This document shows, one piece after another, positions 12,652 to 23,600 of a DNA stretch of 64,000 bases (its first letter is position 1; the number at the start of each line of letters is the position of its first letter). The notes beneath the pieces are model-generated. The model was not told where the DNA came from. It saw nothing but the letters and a program-made list of their open reading frames with translations, and searched no databases. Both the position numbers and the translations under genes were made by a program. The stretch lies in contig NC_052400.1 of the NCBI RefSeq assembly GCF_009389715.1, positions 22,041,674 through 22,105,673 on the forward strand, given 5' to 3'. This DNA comes from Phoenix dactylifera. Lineage: Eukaryota > Streptophyta > Magnoliopsida > Arecales > Arecaceae.

Positions 12652-12874
12652 TATAATATATTACCAACTTTTTCTAATGAATTGAGGAGTATTTTTGCCT
12701 TCAAAATTTAGTCCAAATCACTATCCTAGGGTGATCTTGAATACTTGACCTCTAGAATAGATTTTCCATCATCGAGCTAGACGATAATTTGATAAAAAGG
12801 GGTGATTTGAGATCACTGCTACGTTGGATCACTATAGTGCAACAAAATGTTATGATCACCCCCACCAAATGCCC
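12163..12874. mobile_element. MITE-like non-autonomous DNA transposon
   Basis: About 0.7 kb bounded by imperfect inverted ends: GCGTTTGGTG on the left (12166-12175) and CACCAAATGC on the right (12863-12872). Repeated ATCACC/GGTGAT motifs lie inside each end and the middle is very AT-rich. No coding sequence. I could not settle a target duplication, so the exact borders and superfamily (PIF/Harbinger or hAT) are open. Confidence 0.55.
12608..12644. repeat. (AT)n microsatellite
   Basis: About 18 AT units inside the AT-rich core of the MITE-like element. Confidence 0.95.
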
Positions 12875-13843
12875 TAGGTTTAGATACATAACGAACTTTG
12901 ATAGGTTATAAAATGATTTAAATAAAATTATCTATTTTTTTTAGAGTAATTATTCGAGCTTCGATTTTACCCAATTCAAAGTTCGACTATAGAGATGAAC
13001 GGGGCGGGAACGACGAAGGGCGAGGAGAGGGAGGGAACGACGAAAGGTGGGCGACGAAGATGGGAGTGAACTCATCTTGCAAACAAAGCCACAGGAAGCA
13101 TCATATGCATTTAAACGTGCCAAGTTGCAGTAAACTTGACAAGAAGATCATAATTCAATGTGTCCAGTCTCTGTGCGCTTCCCTGGCGTTCATCAGGATA
13201 GCTGGACGAGGAGCAATAGACCGTAGTTTCTTTACAGAGCTCAACAACTTGATCCACAGACCACAGGGAGTGTAACCACGACCACCCTACTCAGTGAACC
13301 CTGGGCCCGTGGAGGAGGAAGAACCAGGACCCGTCCTCCAATTTACTCGGTCCAAGTAGCCCGACACACGAGCTGGAGCACATCTCCTGCCACAAACATG
13401 GCTTCGTAGCAACCCAAGCCTTCCCAATTAACACGCAGCAGTTGAAAACCGCAGGCATGACAGGCCTAGCGGCACGCTTAAACATGTCCTTGTCGTTCTC
13501 CAACCATCCATTCGATCAAATCCATCGGCTCATCGTAGCTCATCTTTCTCGCTGCATCAGCCACGGCCTTGGCAGCCCTGTCCACCCTCCCCACCTCGAT
13601 CCCCTTCCGGTGGTGGGACTTCACCGAGCGATCCCCTGACATTACTCGAGGCAGCTCATCTTTTCCGTCAGGCCGGCTAATGCTCGTCCAAAAGAGTGCC
13701 GCGAGGGCTCCGAAAGTTGTGATGCTGGAAATACCGGCCATGCACTGTCTAACTATGCCATCGCTGAAGGAGGAGGAGGAGGAGGAGACAGTGGTGGCCG
13801 TGGTTTTGGGAGTTTGAGATCGAGAATATTGAGCCTTTCTTTT
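12875..13843. other. LINE target locus, left side; no gene recognised
   Basis: Moderately GC-rich DNA with minus-strand frames (13291-13503, and 13478 running into the LINE poly(A)). The second contains a hydrophobic stretch (MAGISSITTFGALAAL) and ends ERQGHV, but I know no family with it. Removing the LINE does not join it in frame to anything at 17284 and beyond. It also holds a GAG trinucleotide run at about 13769-13786. Left unassigned. Confidence 0.35.
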
Positions 13844-13883
13844 TTTCTTTTTTTTTTTTTTTTTGGTAAAACGGCTACTCATT

Positions 13884-14576
13884 TCATATAACTCTAACGT
13901 GAGTACAACCTGCTAAATCGCGGGAAAGTAAAAGATGCAAGTAAGGATGAACATCATCGTCAGACGTCCAAGTAAAATCTCCGGAATGCCGGACAGCATG
14001 AGAGGCGACCCAGTCTGCAGTCCTGTTCGCCTCTCTGAACACATGTCCTATCTGAACGTCGCCCATCAACCATACCATCCTACGTACCTCTCTAATGAGG
14101 GGATGGCCATCCCCAAACCGATCCGCCCCTCGGAGCCACTCGACAACCACAGATGAATCCCCCTCAAGGCAAACCCGCACCACACCAAGTACCTGCCACA
14201 CATAGGATATACCCTCCCAAGCCGCCCGCAGCTCTGCTCCGACCACAGAGAGTCCAGGCGTACGCCGCCCTCCTGCCGCTATCATCCTGCCATGGTGGTC
14301 CCTAACCACAAATCCAACCCCTCCAACCACACCATCCACTGACCGACTGCCATCGAAATTTACTTTGAGATAGCCAAGGGGTGGGGGTACCCAAGAAACA
14401 AGGGCAAACCGGGGCGCTGAAGCAGCGTGGAGAGTACCCCAGGTGTCCCTGGCTATCCCAGAAGAAAATCGCATGGTAGCCGCAAGAACCTCCCTCGCCG
14501 ATAGCGTCGCTCTATCCACCACCCTCCTCGGGGGCGACCTCCTCCCCTCAAACAGACCGGCATTCCTATCCAACTA
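13884..14576 (-). pseudogene. LINE RNase H domain
   Basis: An open stretch of about 229 codons directly after an in-frame TAG (14576-14574) that ends the RT frame. It shows the RNase H fold signature of plant LINEs: LKVNFDGS at the start, then AELRAAWEG, CLEGDSSVVVEWL, and HVFREANRTADWVASHAV near the end. These carry the expected acidic residues (D of NFDG, E of AELRA, D of EGDS) and the late histidine/aspartate region. It has no ATG of its own and was part of the upstream ORF before the TAG arose. Confidence 0.9.
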
Positions 14577-17057
14577 GATGTGATAGGACAAGTATGCCAC
14601 CAGAATCCCTACCTCCACAGATCGGGGACTCAGCGTGGAGGCTCTCAACATCTGAATCATATCCTGTGCAGAGACTATCGAGTCGGGTAGTAGGACCGGT
14701 GATCTCCTCCATATCTCTCTGGCTCTGGGGCACTGCAGGAGGACATGCTCGATCGTCTCCTGACTATCTGCACACTCCTCACAGCACTGAGAGACCGCCA
14801 TGCCACGCCGGGCTAACAAGCTCCTCGTAGGAAGGCAGCCCCAGGCCACCTTCCAGATGAATAAAGCCACTCGCGGATGAATCCGCAACCTCCATATCCA
14901 GCCACCCTCAATCTGACGAGCTGGCTCCCTACCAATCAATGCACGGAGATCTCTGACCCGTACCCGCGTCCGTCCCGTCGGAACCCATACTAGCCTGTCG
15001 CCCCCCCCCCCCCCACCAATGGGAATCGGAATAGACAGAACCGACTCCGCCAATCGCTCTCCAAAGACCTCCCGGACCATCTCCTCCCTCCATCGAGCCC
15101 CCTCTAGTGTCAGCAGCTCGCTAACCCTACAGCCAGCTAATCTCGTCGCATCAACCGTGGTTGGCATACGGCAGATCGGTATCTCGGTCACCCAACTATC
15201 CTCCAGCACATCAATAGACCGGCCATCGCCTATGATCCATCTAATCTCTGGAAGCACCACCCCAGCTCTAGTGCAAATCTCCCTCCAAATCGGAGAATGG
15301 TGACGGCCAGCTCGCACCCCAGGAACCAAGGGACCATATTTGGCCCTCATCAGTGAAGACCACATACCCTCGGGCTCAAGCATAAATCTAACTGCATGTC
15401 TAGCAACTAGTGCCTCTCGCGTGGCCACCATAGACTGCACCCCCAGTCCTCCATAGCTAGCCGGCTGGCACACAACATCCCAAGCCACCAAGTGGACTCC
15501 CCCTCTGCCACTGCACCTCCCCCAAATAAAGTCCCTGAACAGCTGCTCAAGGGATCTCAGGACTGTAATTGGAATGATAGTATTGGAAAGTAGATAGATA
15601 GGGACCGAGGTAAGAACTAAGCGAACCAAAGTGATCCTACCCATCATCGAAAGTGTATGCATCTGCCACCCCTCTAGTCTCCGTCTGATACTGAGCTCCA
15701 GAGCTGCACAATCCCTCCGCCGCAACCGCTGACCGGAGAGTGGGACCCCTAGATATGTCATGATGCCCTCCTGCTCTCCCACCCCCAGGATCTCCACTAT
15801 CGAACGCCTCACAGCTACTTTGGTCTTTGGGCTGAAAATAATAGATGACTTGGACTGATTGACCCGCTGTCCTGATGCTGCACAATAGTCCCGAATAATC
15901 CCGCAGATGATCCGGGCCGACTGCACCGACGACCTGGCCAAGAGCAAACAGTCATCAGCAAACAACAAGTGGGAAATCGGAGGAGCCCTCACCACCGGTC
16001 TATAAACCTCCAGCTCCTGAGAGGCCACTGCCCGTCGTAGTGCTCTAGACAAAGCATCTGAGCACATAATGAATAATAGGGGAGAAAGGGGGCACCCCTG
16101 ACGCAACCCCCCTGTCGACACAAAGAAACGGGATGGCGTCCCGTTCATCAAGATAGCAAAGGAAGGGGCACGTACACAGCCCATCACCCATCTGATCCAA
16201 GTCTCAGGAAATCCAAACCCCTGCAAAGACTGCTGCAAGAAGTCCCATCTCACCCTATCATAGGCCCTCTCCATATCTAGCTTGATCCCCATCAAGCTCC
16301 TCCTCACCAGGGCCCTGCCGAGATCAAACATAAACTCCTGGGCAATAAGTACATTATCAGATATACTCCGCCCCTCCAAGAAAGCTCCCTGCTCTGGGCT
16401 AATAAGCCTAGGAAGGACACACCGCAAACGGACGGCGAGAATCTTCGCCGTCACCTTGTACAGGGTCGTACAAAGGCTAATCGGCCGAAAATGACTCGGC
16501 TCCGTGGCATCCTGCCGCTTCGGTATCAGGGTGATAAAAGTCCTCTGCCAATCTGCCGCCATCACTGTTGTACTGAAAAACTGCTGTATAGCCGCCATCA
16601 CATCTCGTCCCACTATCATCCAATATCTCTGAAAAAATAAGGGTGGGAAACCATCCGGCCCTGGGGCCTTGTCCCCCGCGAGGGACCTCACTGCCTCTCT
16701 GATCTCCTCCTCCGAAACTGGTCTGGTCAGTGCAGCTGTCTCCCCCTCTGACACCCCAACCTCAGGCGAGTAGATATCCACTATGCTCCCACCTGTAGGC
16801 TGCTCTGTCCACCTAGCCCTGAAAAAACACTCTATAACCCTCTGAATCCTCTCCGGATCCTCTGACAACTGCCCCCCCTCATCCCTGATAACTCTGATTC
16901 TGTTCTGATGCCTTCTGATAACTGTCGCCTGGTGGAAAAATCTAGTGTTCCTGTCCCCCTCCACAATCCACTGTACCCTCGATTTCTGTCTCCAAAATAT
17001 CTCCTGCTGTCTAAGAAGGCCATCATGCAGTGTCAGTAGTGATCTGAGCTCCCCCAT
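14574..17057 (-). pseudogene. LINE reverse transcriptase with zf-RVT
   Basis: 827 codons from the first ATG to a TAG. Residues 1-110 are the pre-RT linker (WIVEGDRNTRFFHQ). The RT domain runs from about 135 to 400: GPDGFPPLFFQRYW, LIPKR, FRPISLC, then the catalytic aspartate in KLDMERAYD (near 261) and FADD (366-369). The zf-RVT domain lies near the end, with WIWRLRIHPRVALFIWK and a C-C-H-C set in CCEECADSQETIEHVLLQC. A run of about 13 C at 15001-15013 encodes glycines. The frame continues upstream of the ATG to 17271 through two TAG codons, so this ATG is not the element's original start. The RT core looks intact, but with no endonuclease it could not move on its own. Confidence 0.93.
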
Positions 17058-17283
17058 CTCCCCATCTGCTAGGCCTCCCCTCTGGTCCTCCTAAGCCTGT
17101 AACCTAGCAATTGCCTCCTCAGATTCCTCAATCCTCCTGAAAATGTCTCCCACCTCCTCACGGTTCTACCTCCTCAACCGTCTCCTCGTCAACTCCAGTC
17201 TACGAGACACTCGATACATAGCATCTCCTCTAACCGGAGCACTCCAAGCCTCCCCCACCATCTCCCATGATAGCCTTTCTTTT

Positions 17284-18520
17284 CAACGGCCAGTTTATTT
17301 TGGTCGATCAGAGCCATGGAGGAAATCATGGTTGTCGCGAGTGGTGGGGTGGTGGCGGAGCCTTCTTTTGGGACTGGAGGTAAAGAAGGATGGAAGAAAG
17401 GAAGGGAATCGCATCTTGCCCACGACCAAGAGATGGGCGTCAGCCCCCCGAGCAAGTGGCTGCAGCTTAGGCCAACTGACAGCCCGCCACCTTCGAAATC
17501 GGTGACCTGGAAAAACAATCAGGTATCCAAAGGAAGTCAAACCCGAGCCATCTCGTGCTCCGTGTAAATCTGACGGCTAATCTAAACTCTTCAGTTTCTT
17601 TGAAATGAATGAAAAAATGGAGCCGGGGGACCTCGTCATAAATTGCCTGATCTGATGTTCAGAAGGAGACGCAGAAAGAAAAATAATCTAGGTGGACCAA
17701 ATCCGACTTGATCAAACCAGGACCCACCTTTGGTTATACGTTGATCGTTGCCTGAAACATAAAAAGGTAGAGACCGGAAATATAGTATCTCTCATACGTG
17801 TCCTCACCATAGGTCGGCTTCAGTTCAGCCCCTGCAAGCTATCGGCTTTTCGCAGCCACTCCTCGACGCCTGTCGCTCGCAACGACTCTCTCAGCTCCCA
17901 TGGGGCAACACCATCCTTGCCATCTTCCCGTGAAAGCTTGCAGCAGCAGATGATTCGGAGGATAATGAGCTTCATCACACGATCAAGAACGGATGGGTAG
18001 AAGACCTTCCCTGGCTCCACGGCTCTTGTACGTGCCACAGTTCGCTTGCACTACGAGCCACCTACTCGCCATAGCTCAAACCTGCAAAACCTCCTCCTCT
18101 TCATACAATATAGAGCAGCCTACATCTCGCGAAGGAGCGTTTCTGTCATGACCCAGAATGACGGAGAGTAGGCAGAAGAATATTTCATACTTGTTGCTCT
18201 AGTGACGTTACCAAGAAATCATCAGAAGAATAGAGATAAAAACATATAAGCCATCGCTGGCCCTTCGAATGACACGATGCTTGAAGACAGAAGGTACTTC
18301 GTACTTTAGAGTTCAGTTACAAAACAACCCTTCTAGCGAGATTTACGAAAGGCCCAACTGCACTGGAACTTCATGCCCGGCAATTGGAATGAACTGATCC
18401 ATCTGTTCTACCAAAATTTCTTTTACATTTTAGGAACAAGACAGGCATTTTATACTTCAAAGTTCACTTACAAAAGAATCCTTCATGAGGATTTGCACAA
18501 AGCCAAACTGGTTGGGTAAT
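17284..18520. other. LINE target locus, right side, and intergenic
   Basis: Plus-strand frame 17316-17567 (83 codons, MEEIMVVASGGVVAEPSF...) and others here match no family I recognise. The part before 18521 probably carries the 3' untranslated region of the minus-strand RRM gene. I see no other structure. Confidence 0.35.
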
Positions 18521-20565
18521 TCACAACTGGCCATCTCTTGTACCACCGTCAACTTCACCCATTGCCGTGTCCGCAAGAGTCTGCAAACGAGGAAAGTGAA
18601 TACGCTGAAAACTCATCAGCTACAGTTATAGCAAGAAAAAAACAAAAAAAAACCAGAAATGTCATAAGCAGATTGCATTGATGTCTAGATGGATAGATTC
18701 CTCCTGCATGCACAATATGACAGTTCCAAACAGCACTAAAACATGCATCATATCCTAGAGAAGATCAAATTGTTCCCCATCATCACATAACAGGGTGCAT
18801 CTTTGCTAGCCCTTCTGATGTTATTGTAGAATAGGTTCTTAAAATCAGCAATTATGCCAAATATTTTCTATTTAATTTGCAAAATGCATCGTGGTGCATG
18901 TTAAGAGCAATAAAAAGTTCATTGGGACCACTAATGCAACATGGCAACCTAATCACCCCAATGTTTGACGACTGCTTCCCATAAGTTGCACAAATCCCCT
19001 CATGCAACATGGCATAGAGAACTTCTCATGCGCACAAAATGGATGCCTCATAGCATTGCTCATTTTCTTTATATCCACAAATTTAAAATCATCCAAACAT
19101 TTCTATAAACCATCAATAGGAAATATGATGTCCTCATTCCAGAAGCTCCCACCCTTCACAGGAACATCCATCTATTTCAAGTTATCTCGCTATTCCACAC
19201 ATTATACACATCACAAAAATAATCAAATAATTATGTAGCACCAAAATGTGCTGTATATCATGGATGACCATCTCCTTTGCCATTGAGCTTGGTCACCTGA
19301 TCCTCAGGAACTTTAACTGCATCCTTGATCCTGAGGATAAGCAAGGGGCAGAGGCTTCCAACTCCAACCAAAGATTCAGGAGTTCAAGGGCTTTGTCAAC
19401 CACAACGGCCTCATCGACCTAGTATTTGCTAGACCCTGGTACACTTGGTCTGATAACCGAGGTGGATGGGCTCGCATGTGGGAGCACCTTGACCAAGCCT
19501 TTGCAACAAGTAGTTGGGTGCAACTTTTTCCTCATTTTTAGCATTTGCCATCTTCCTTGTCCACTTGCAAAGCACCTCACTGTCCCTTCCAGTTTGAATA
19601 ATTTTGGCTGGAATAAGAGACTTCCTTCCATATGGTGCACGAGGCCTGGCATCATGACTGTCATATCACTAAGCAATTGGATGCACAAAAAAGGCACTCT
19701 GTTCTTGGAATTGGCATGCTTTGGATAACATTCATCAGTAAATAACTCACTTTGAAGCCGACATCCTTCAGCTCCAACGATCAAATCAAATAAGGGTGGA
19801 CTTTCGTAGGAGGATTTTTGTAGGCTCTTGGGCCATTATAACCAACGATTCAAGCACCATGAGATTATTTGGCAATAAAAGGCATGTAATACCTGGTTCA
19901 GAGTTGGAGACCAGAACACTACATATTTCCATCGAGCTAGCATGCTTCACAACAAGGGAATCGGATCTCATACCTCACTTTGTTGAACGCAGAGCATCAG
20001 CCATGAGATTCTTGGTGATCCGATTGAGAAGGAAGGATTTCCTACAACCCACTCAACTTGAATCTATTAAATAAAATAATAAACAATTGAAATTTTAGAT
20101 AGCAGGCTCTAAGTCCTTTCATTAATTTTTCATGATCTACAAATTGTGGTACATATCATAGGTGGAAAGTAGAGTCTATGCTCTTTACTTTCACTCCCTC
20201 TGTTGGGGTTCTAGTGAGTGGAAAGCATGGTCTATGGTTTTTACTTACGTTCCCTCTATTCCTGTTATCCAAAACCATAGCATATGCCCAATATTTATAC
20301 TAGTGAGATCTTCCTTACTTGAGTCGGATTCTTCTTTTAGCTAAAAGCAGTGAAATTGCAAGTTCTTTACTATTCTATTGAGGTCTGCTCTTTTTAATCG
20401 AGTCATTCATCTTCTAGTTGGAAGAGGACGAAAATTTTCCGCTTTAATGCTAGTTAAGTCCAACCCAAACTATAAAAATAATAAAAACATTTTAAATTTG
20501 GGCAATCTTGATTCCCATATCAATTTTTTGCAATTGGATCATCTATTGTGCCAGCTATAGACACT

Positions 20566-20611
<46 letters not shown>

Positions 20612-23600
20612 ATTTTCAAGCACTTGCCCAATATATGCCAGACAAGTTACTCGGTATAATATTTGTTGTCGGCATCCTGATAAGGGTCAGCACCAGATCA
20701 TATCACTTGGGCACCTAAAGGTAGTTTGCATGTTTCATCCTGCAATATTCGACACCAACAAATTGCCAACCAACCTATACAAGGGCAACAGGTTTCCTAT
20801 AGCTGGATATGGAAGTTGTGGGTCCATTCATGTGTTCTTGCCTTTTGGTGGGAAGCGGCACAATAGCATCTTCACTGTGCATTTATCTTGGCAGCATGCC
20901 TAATGCTTTCTTGCTTGCCAGTCCACTGTCACAGATAGATGAGGATGTGAACCATGCACTCATCAGATGCCCATTTGCCGCGATGATGCGGTGGCATCTA
21001 TCAAGGTTGCAGCGGGATGTTTTGTAGCTATTTTATAGGACATACTACTATCCCTTAGTGCTCCGCATCACCAAATTATTATGCAACATCGTCAAGCAAT
21101 AGTTACCCATGCAGGATGGGCAATTGGCATGCACGCAATGAAACTCTCTTCAACAAAGGACCATGCTCATCACAATTAGTTGCTCATCAAGTCATTCTTG
21201 GGGTCAATGAGTTTTTTTTAACTCATAAGCCCATCAACCATCTTGTAACCTACTCCAAGTGCATTAGGGCATCCCGACTTTGGCCAATCATCAATCAATC
21301 TTCTGTACTTGGGTAACCCCCCACTAAGACAATGAAGATAAAATTTGATGCATCGGCTCATGTCACCACGTAGGTTTCAATGGCAAGCTACCTTGTTCAT
21401 AGGGGTGCAAGCTCGACTCAATTAATAGTACTCGAGCTCGAGACTCAACTCGAGATCGATCGAGCTTTAATATCCAAGCTCAAACTCGACTCGACCAAAG
21501 AAAAAGCAATATTCGAGATCAACTCGAATATCAACCGAGCCATACTCGAGCTTTAGTTTGTGTTCGAATTCAAGCCATGGTCATATTTAAAAAATAAAGT
21601 TAAAACAAAATTAACATAATATTATATTTTATAATATTAAATTAATAACATATATTATAAATAAAATATATTATTATTAAAAATATATATGCTCGATTAG
21701 GCTCACGAGCCTGAGTCAAGTATTTTGCTACTCGAGCTCGACTTAAGCTCGCTAATAGTTGAGTTGAGTCAAGCTTGGACCCGAGTCAAGCTCGGGCAGC
21801 TTGCAAGCTACTCAACTCATTTGCTTCTCTACTTGTTCATGACCACCATGTAATCCTTGGAGTGGGAGCATGCCAGGTTTCACCTACGACAATCCCTCTT
21901 GATGAGCTCCAAGTGGCTTTGGCAAGGTATGAAGCACGTTGTCGCATGGCCCGGGTGGTCTTGGAAGGAGATTCCCTTATGATTGTCAGTTGGATCAAGC
22001 GTGAACCCATCCCTGGTCATATCCTGCACCCCTACCTACTCGATATCTGGGCATGGGCTTCTCAGCTACAATACTTTGGTCAACGTGGCTGCTGATTGCC
22101 TTGCCACCTTTGCTGTAAATCATACTGGTACAAGGTTTTGGAACAATATATTGCCTTCTGACCTCATCCATTTTGTTAACATGGATAGGTCAGCTTGTGC
22201 GTGTTTTACAGACAACCTTAAATAACATCCCTCATACTAAGAAAAAGTGCAGTAAACTAATGCATCAGCAAATTTTGAGACCAGAAAAAGCCCAGTTTGT
22301 CAAAGGTAATGGGTGAAGAATACCGACTCGCCCAAGTTATAGAAATAATTTAGCAGGGAAAGGAAAGGTGGTCAGCAGAGGCTAACCTGGAGTTCCTGTT
22401 CAGAGCTTTTCAGCTTTTGGGCATAGTCTTGTGCCTGAAGAAAGCATCTGTGCAGCTGCAGATAAGGTGAAAAATTGCAAATTCTCTCTTCATTTTTCTG
22501 TCTGAAGGAATGAACTAGACAACAACCAGCCAGCCAAATATTGATTGTGGATAGCCTGGGAAAAATTTTGTACCTTGGTTAGCATTGATTGCCGTTGAAA
22601 AGAAAGTTTCCTTGAAGCTGCCAATGCATCCTCCAATTTCTGCACAAGAAAATTAAATTAATAAGAGAGAACACATGTTAAGTTGGCAAGTTTAAAATTC
22701 CTTGATTTAGCTGTGAATCAAACCAATAGTGAATATGAAACTAGGCCAATACCAATGTTATGAATCAGAATGGAGATTACCTGGGATTTCTTCTCTAGAT
22801 CAGAAATAAGCTGTTGCTTCACTTCAACCTTCTCTTCAATCAAATGAAGCTGATAAAATGCAATGATCTTCAGTTTTTTTGAAAGCAAAGGACATGCCAA
22901 CATCAAATAAAATTGCCAAGGCTTGCCATCCAGTGAAGAGATTTTTTGTTCACCATTTCACAGAGCATCATTTTATGGAAAAGGAATGGTGTAACAAAGT
23001 TCAATTTAATTTATGAAAATATTTGCAATACAGCAAAAAAAAATCTAGGATCATATCAGGAACAACCTCAAAGCATATCTGGTATGATCAGAAAGATGCA
23101 TAATGACAAAAGGCATGTCATGTCTTTAGACCGGTAGTCACTTCTCCTATTTATAATGTTGAATATTTTGAATAAGAAAGAAGACAAAATAGGCAAATCA
23201 GTTCATTTTGACTTAACAAAGAGTTACCATGAAACAAGCAGTGAACTAGCCGCAATACTACTTATCAACAAAGGGTCATTGGGCCTTTAGTATTCATAAC
23301 AACCAGAATAAAAAATACAATGGTGAAGTCAAGCAAATACACTCCATTCAAAGGGGTTTCAAAAAGGAATTTATCTGGATGCATAAAACAGGCGCATGAA
23401 GTATGAGACGATTCAAATTTTTTCTAGAGAGGTGTCCTAATAAATATGTTATTAATAATATAATTAATTTCTACCAAATGAAGTATACTTTATGAATAAG
23501 GAAAAATAAAAAGAAATAATGGTATTTACATTTTAAGCCTTGCTTCTTGTAGACTTTGATGATGATTAATAAATTTATATGACAAGTATCATATGATGCA

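Larger units (their letters stand above)
13844..17271 (-). mobile_element. 5'-truncated LINE (non-LTR retrotransposon)
   Basis: A 3.43 kb insertion with a poly(A) tail (the T run at 13844-13864 on the plus strand) and a perfect 12 bp target duplication, AGCCTTTCTTTT, at 13832-13843 and 17272-17283. Reading minus: remnant of the linker before the reverse transcriptase, the RT core, the zf-RVT zinc finger, then RNase H. The endonuclease is missing, so the copy is 5'-truncated, as usual for target-primed reverse transcription. One reading frame runs almost from end to end, broken by three TAG codons, two upstream of the ATG at 17057 and one between zinc finger and RNase H. The near-intact frame and perfect duplication make it young. 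It belongs to the plant L1 clade with a C-terminal RNase H. Confidence 0.95.
19255..22225 (+). mobile_element. old degenerate LINE in an intron, antisense to the host gene
   Basis: Broken pieces of a LINE in order on the plus strand: endonuclease end near 19290-19520 (NFNCILDPEDKQG, YTWSDNRGGWARMWEHLDQ), pre-RT linker near 19890-19975 (VGDQNTTYFHRASMLHNKG), zf-RVT near 20800-21030 (WIWKLWVHS, then DVNHALIRCPF), and RNase H near 21320-21400 and 21841-22200 (VVLEGDSLMIVSWIK, DCLATFAVNHTGTRFW). The RT core is largely deleted. Many stops and frame changes show it is old. It lies inside intron 8 of the RRM gene, so it is transcribed as intron antisense to its own coding strand. A small DNA transposon splits its RNase H part. 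Confidence 0.8.

Noticed and set aside
13478-13882. 134-codon minus-strand frame ending ERQGHV
   Set aside because: Its first residues are the LINE poly(A) tail, and without the LINE it does not join an upstream frame.
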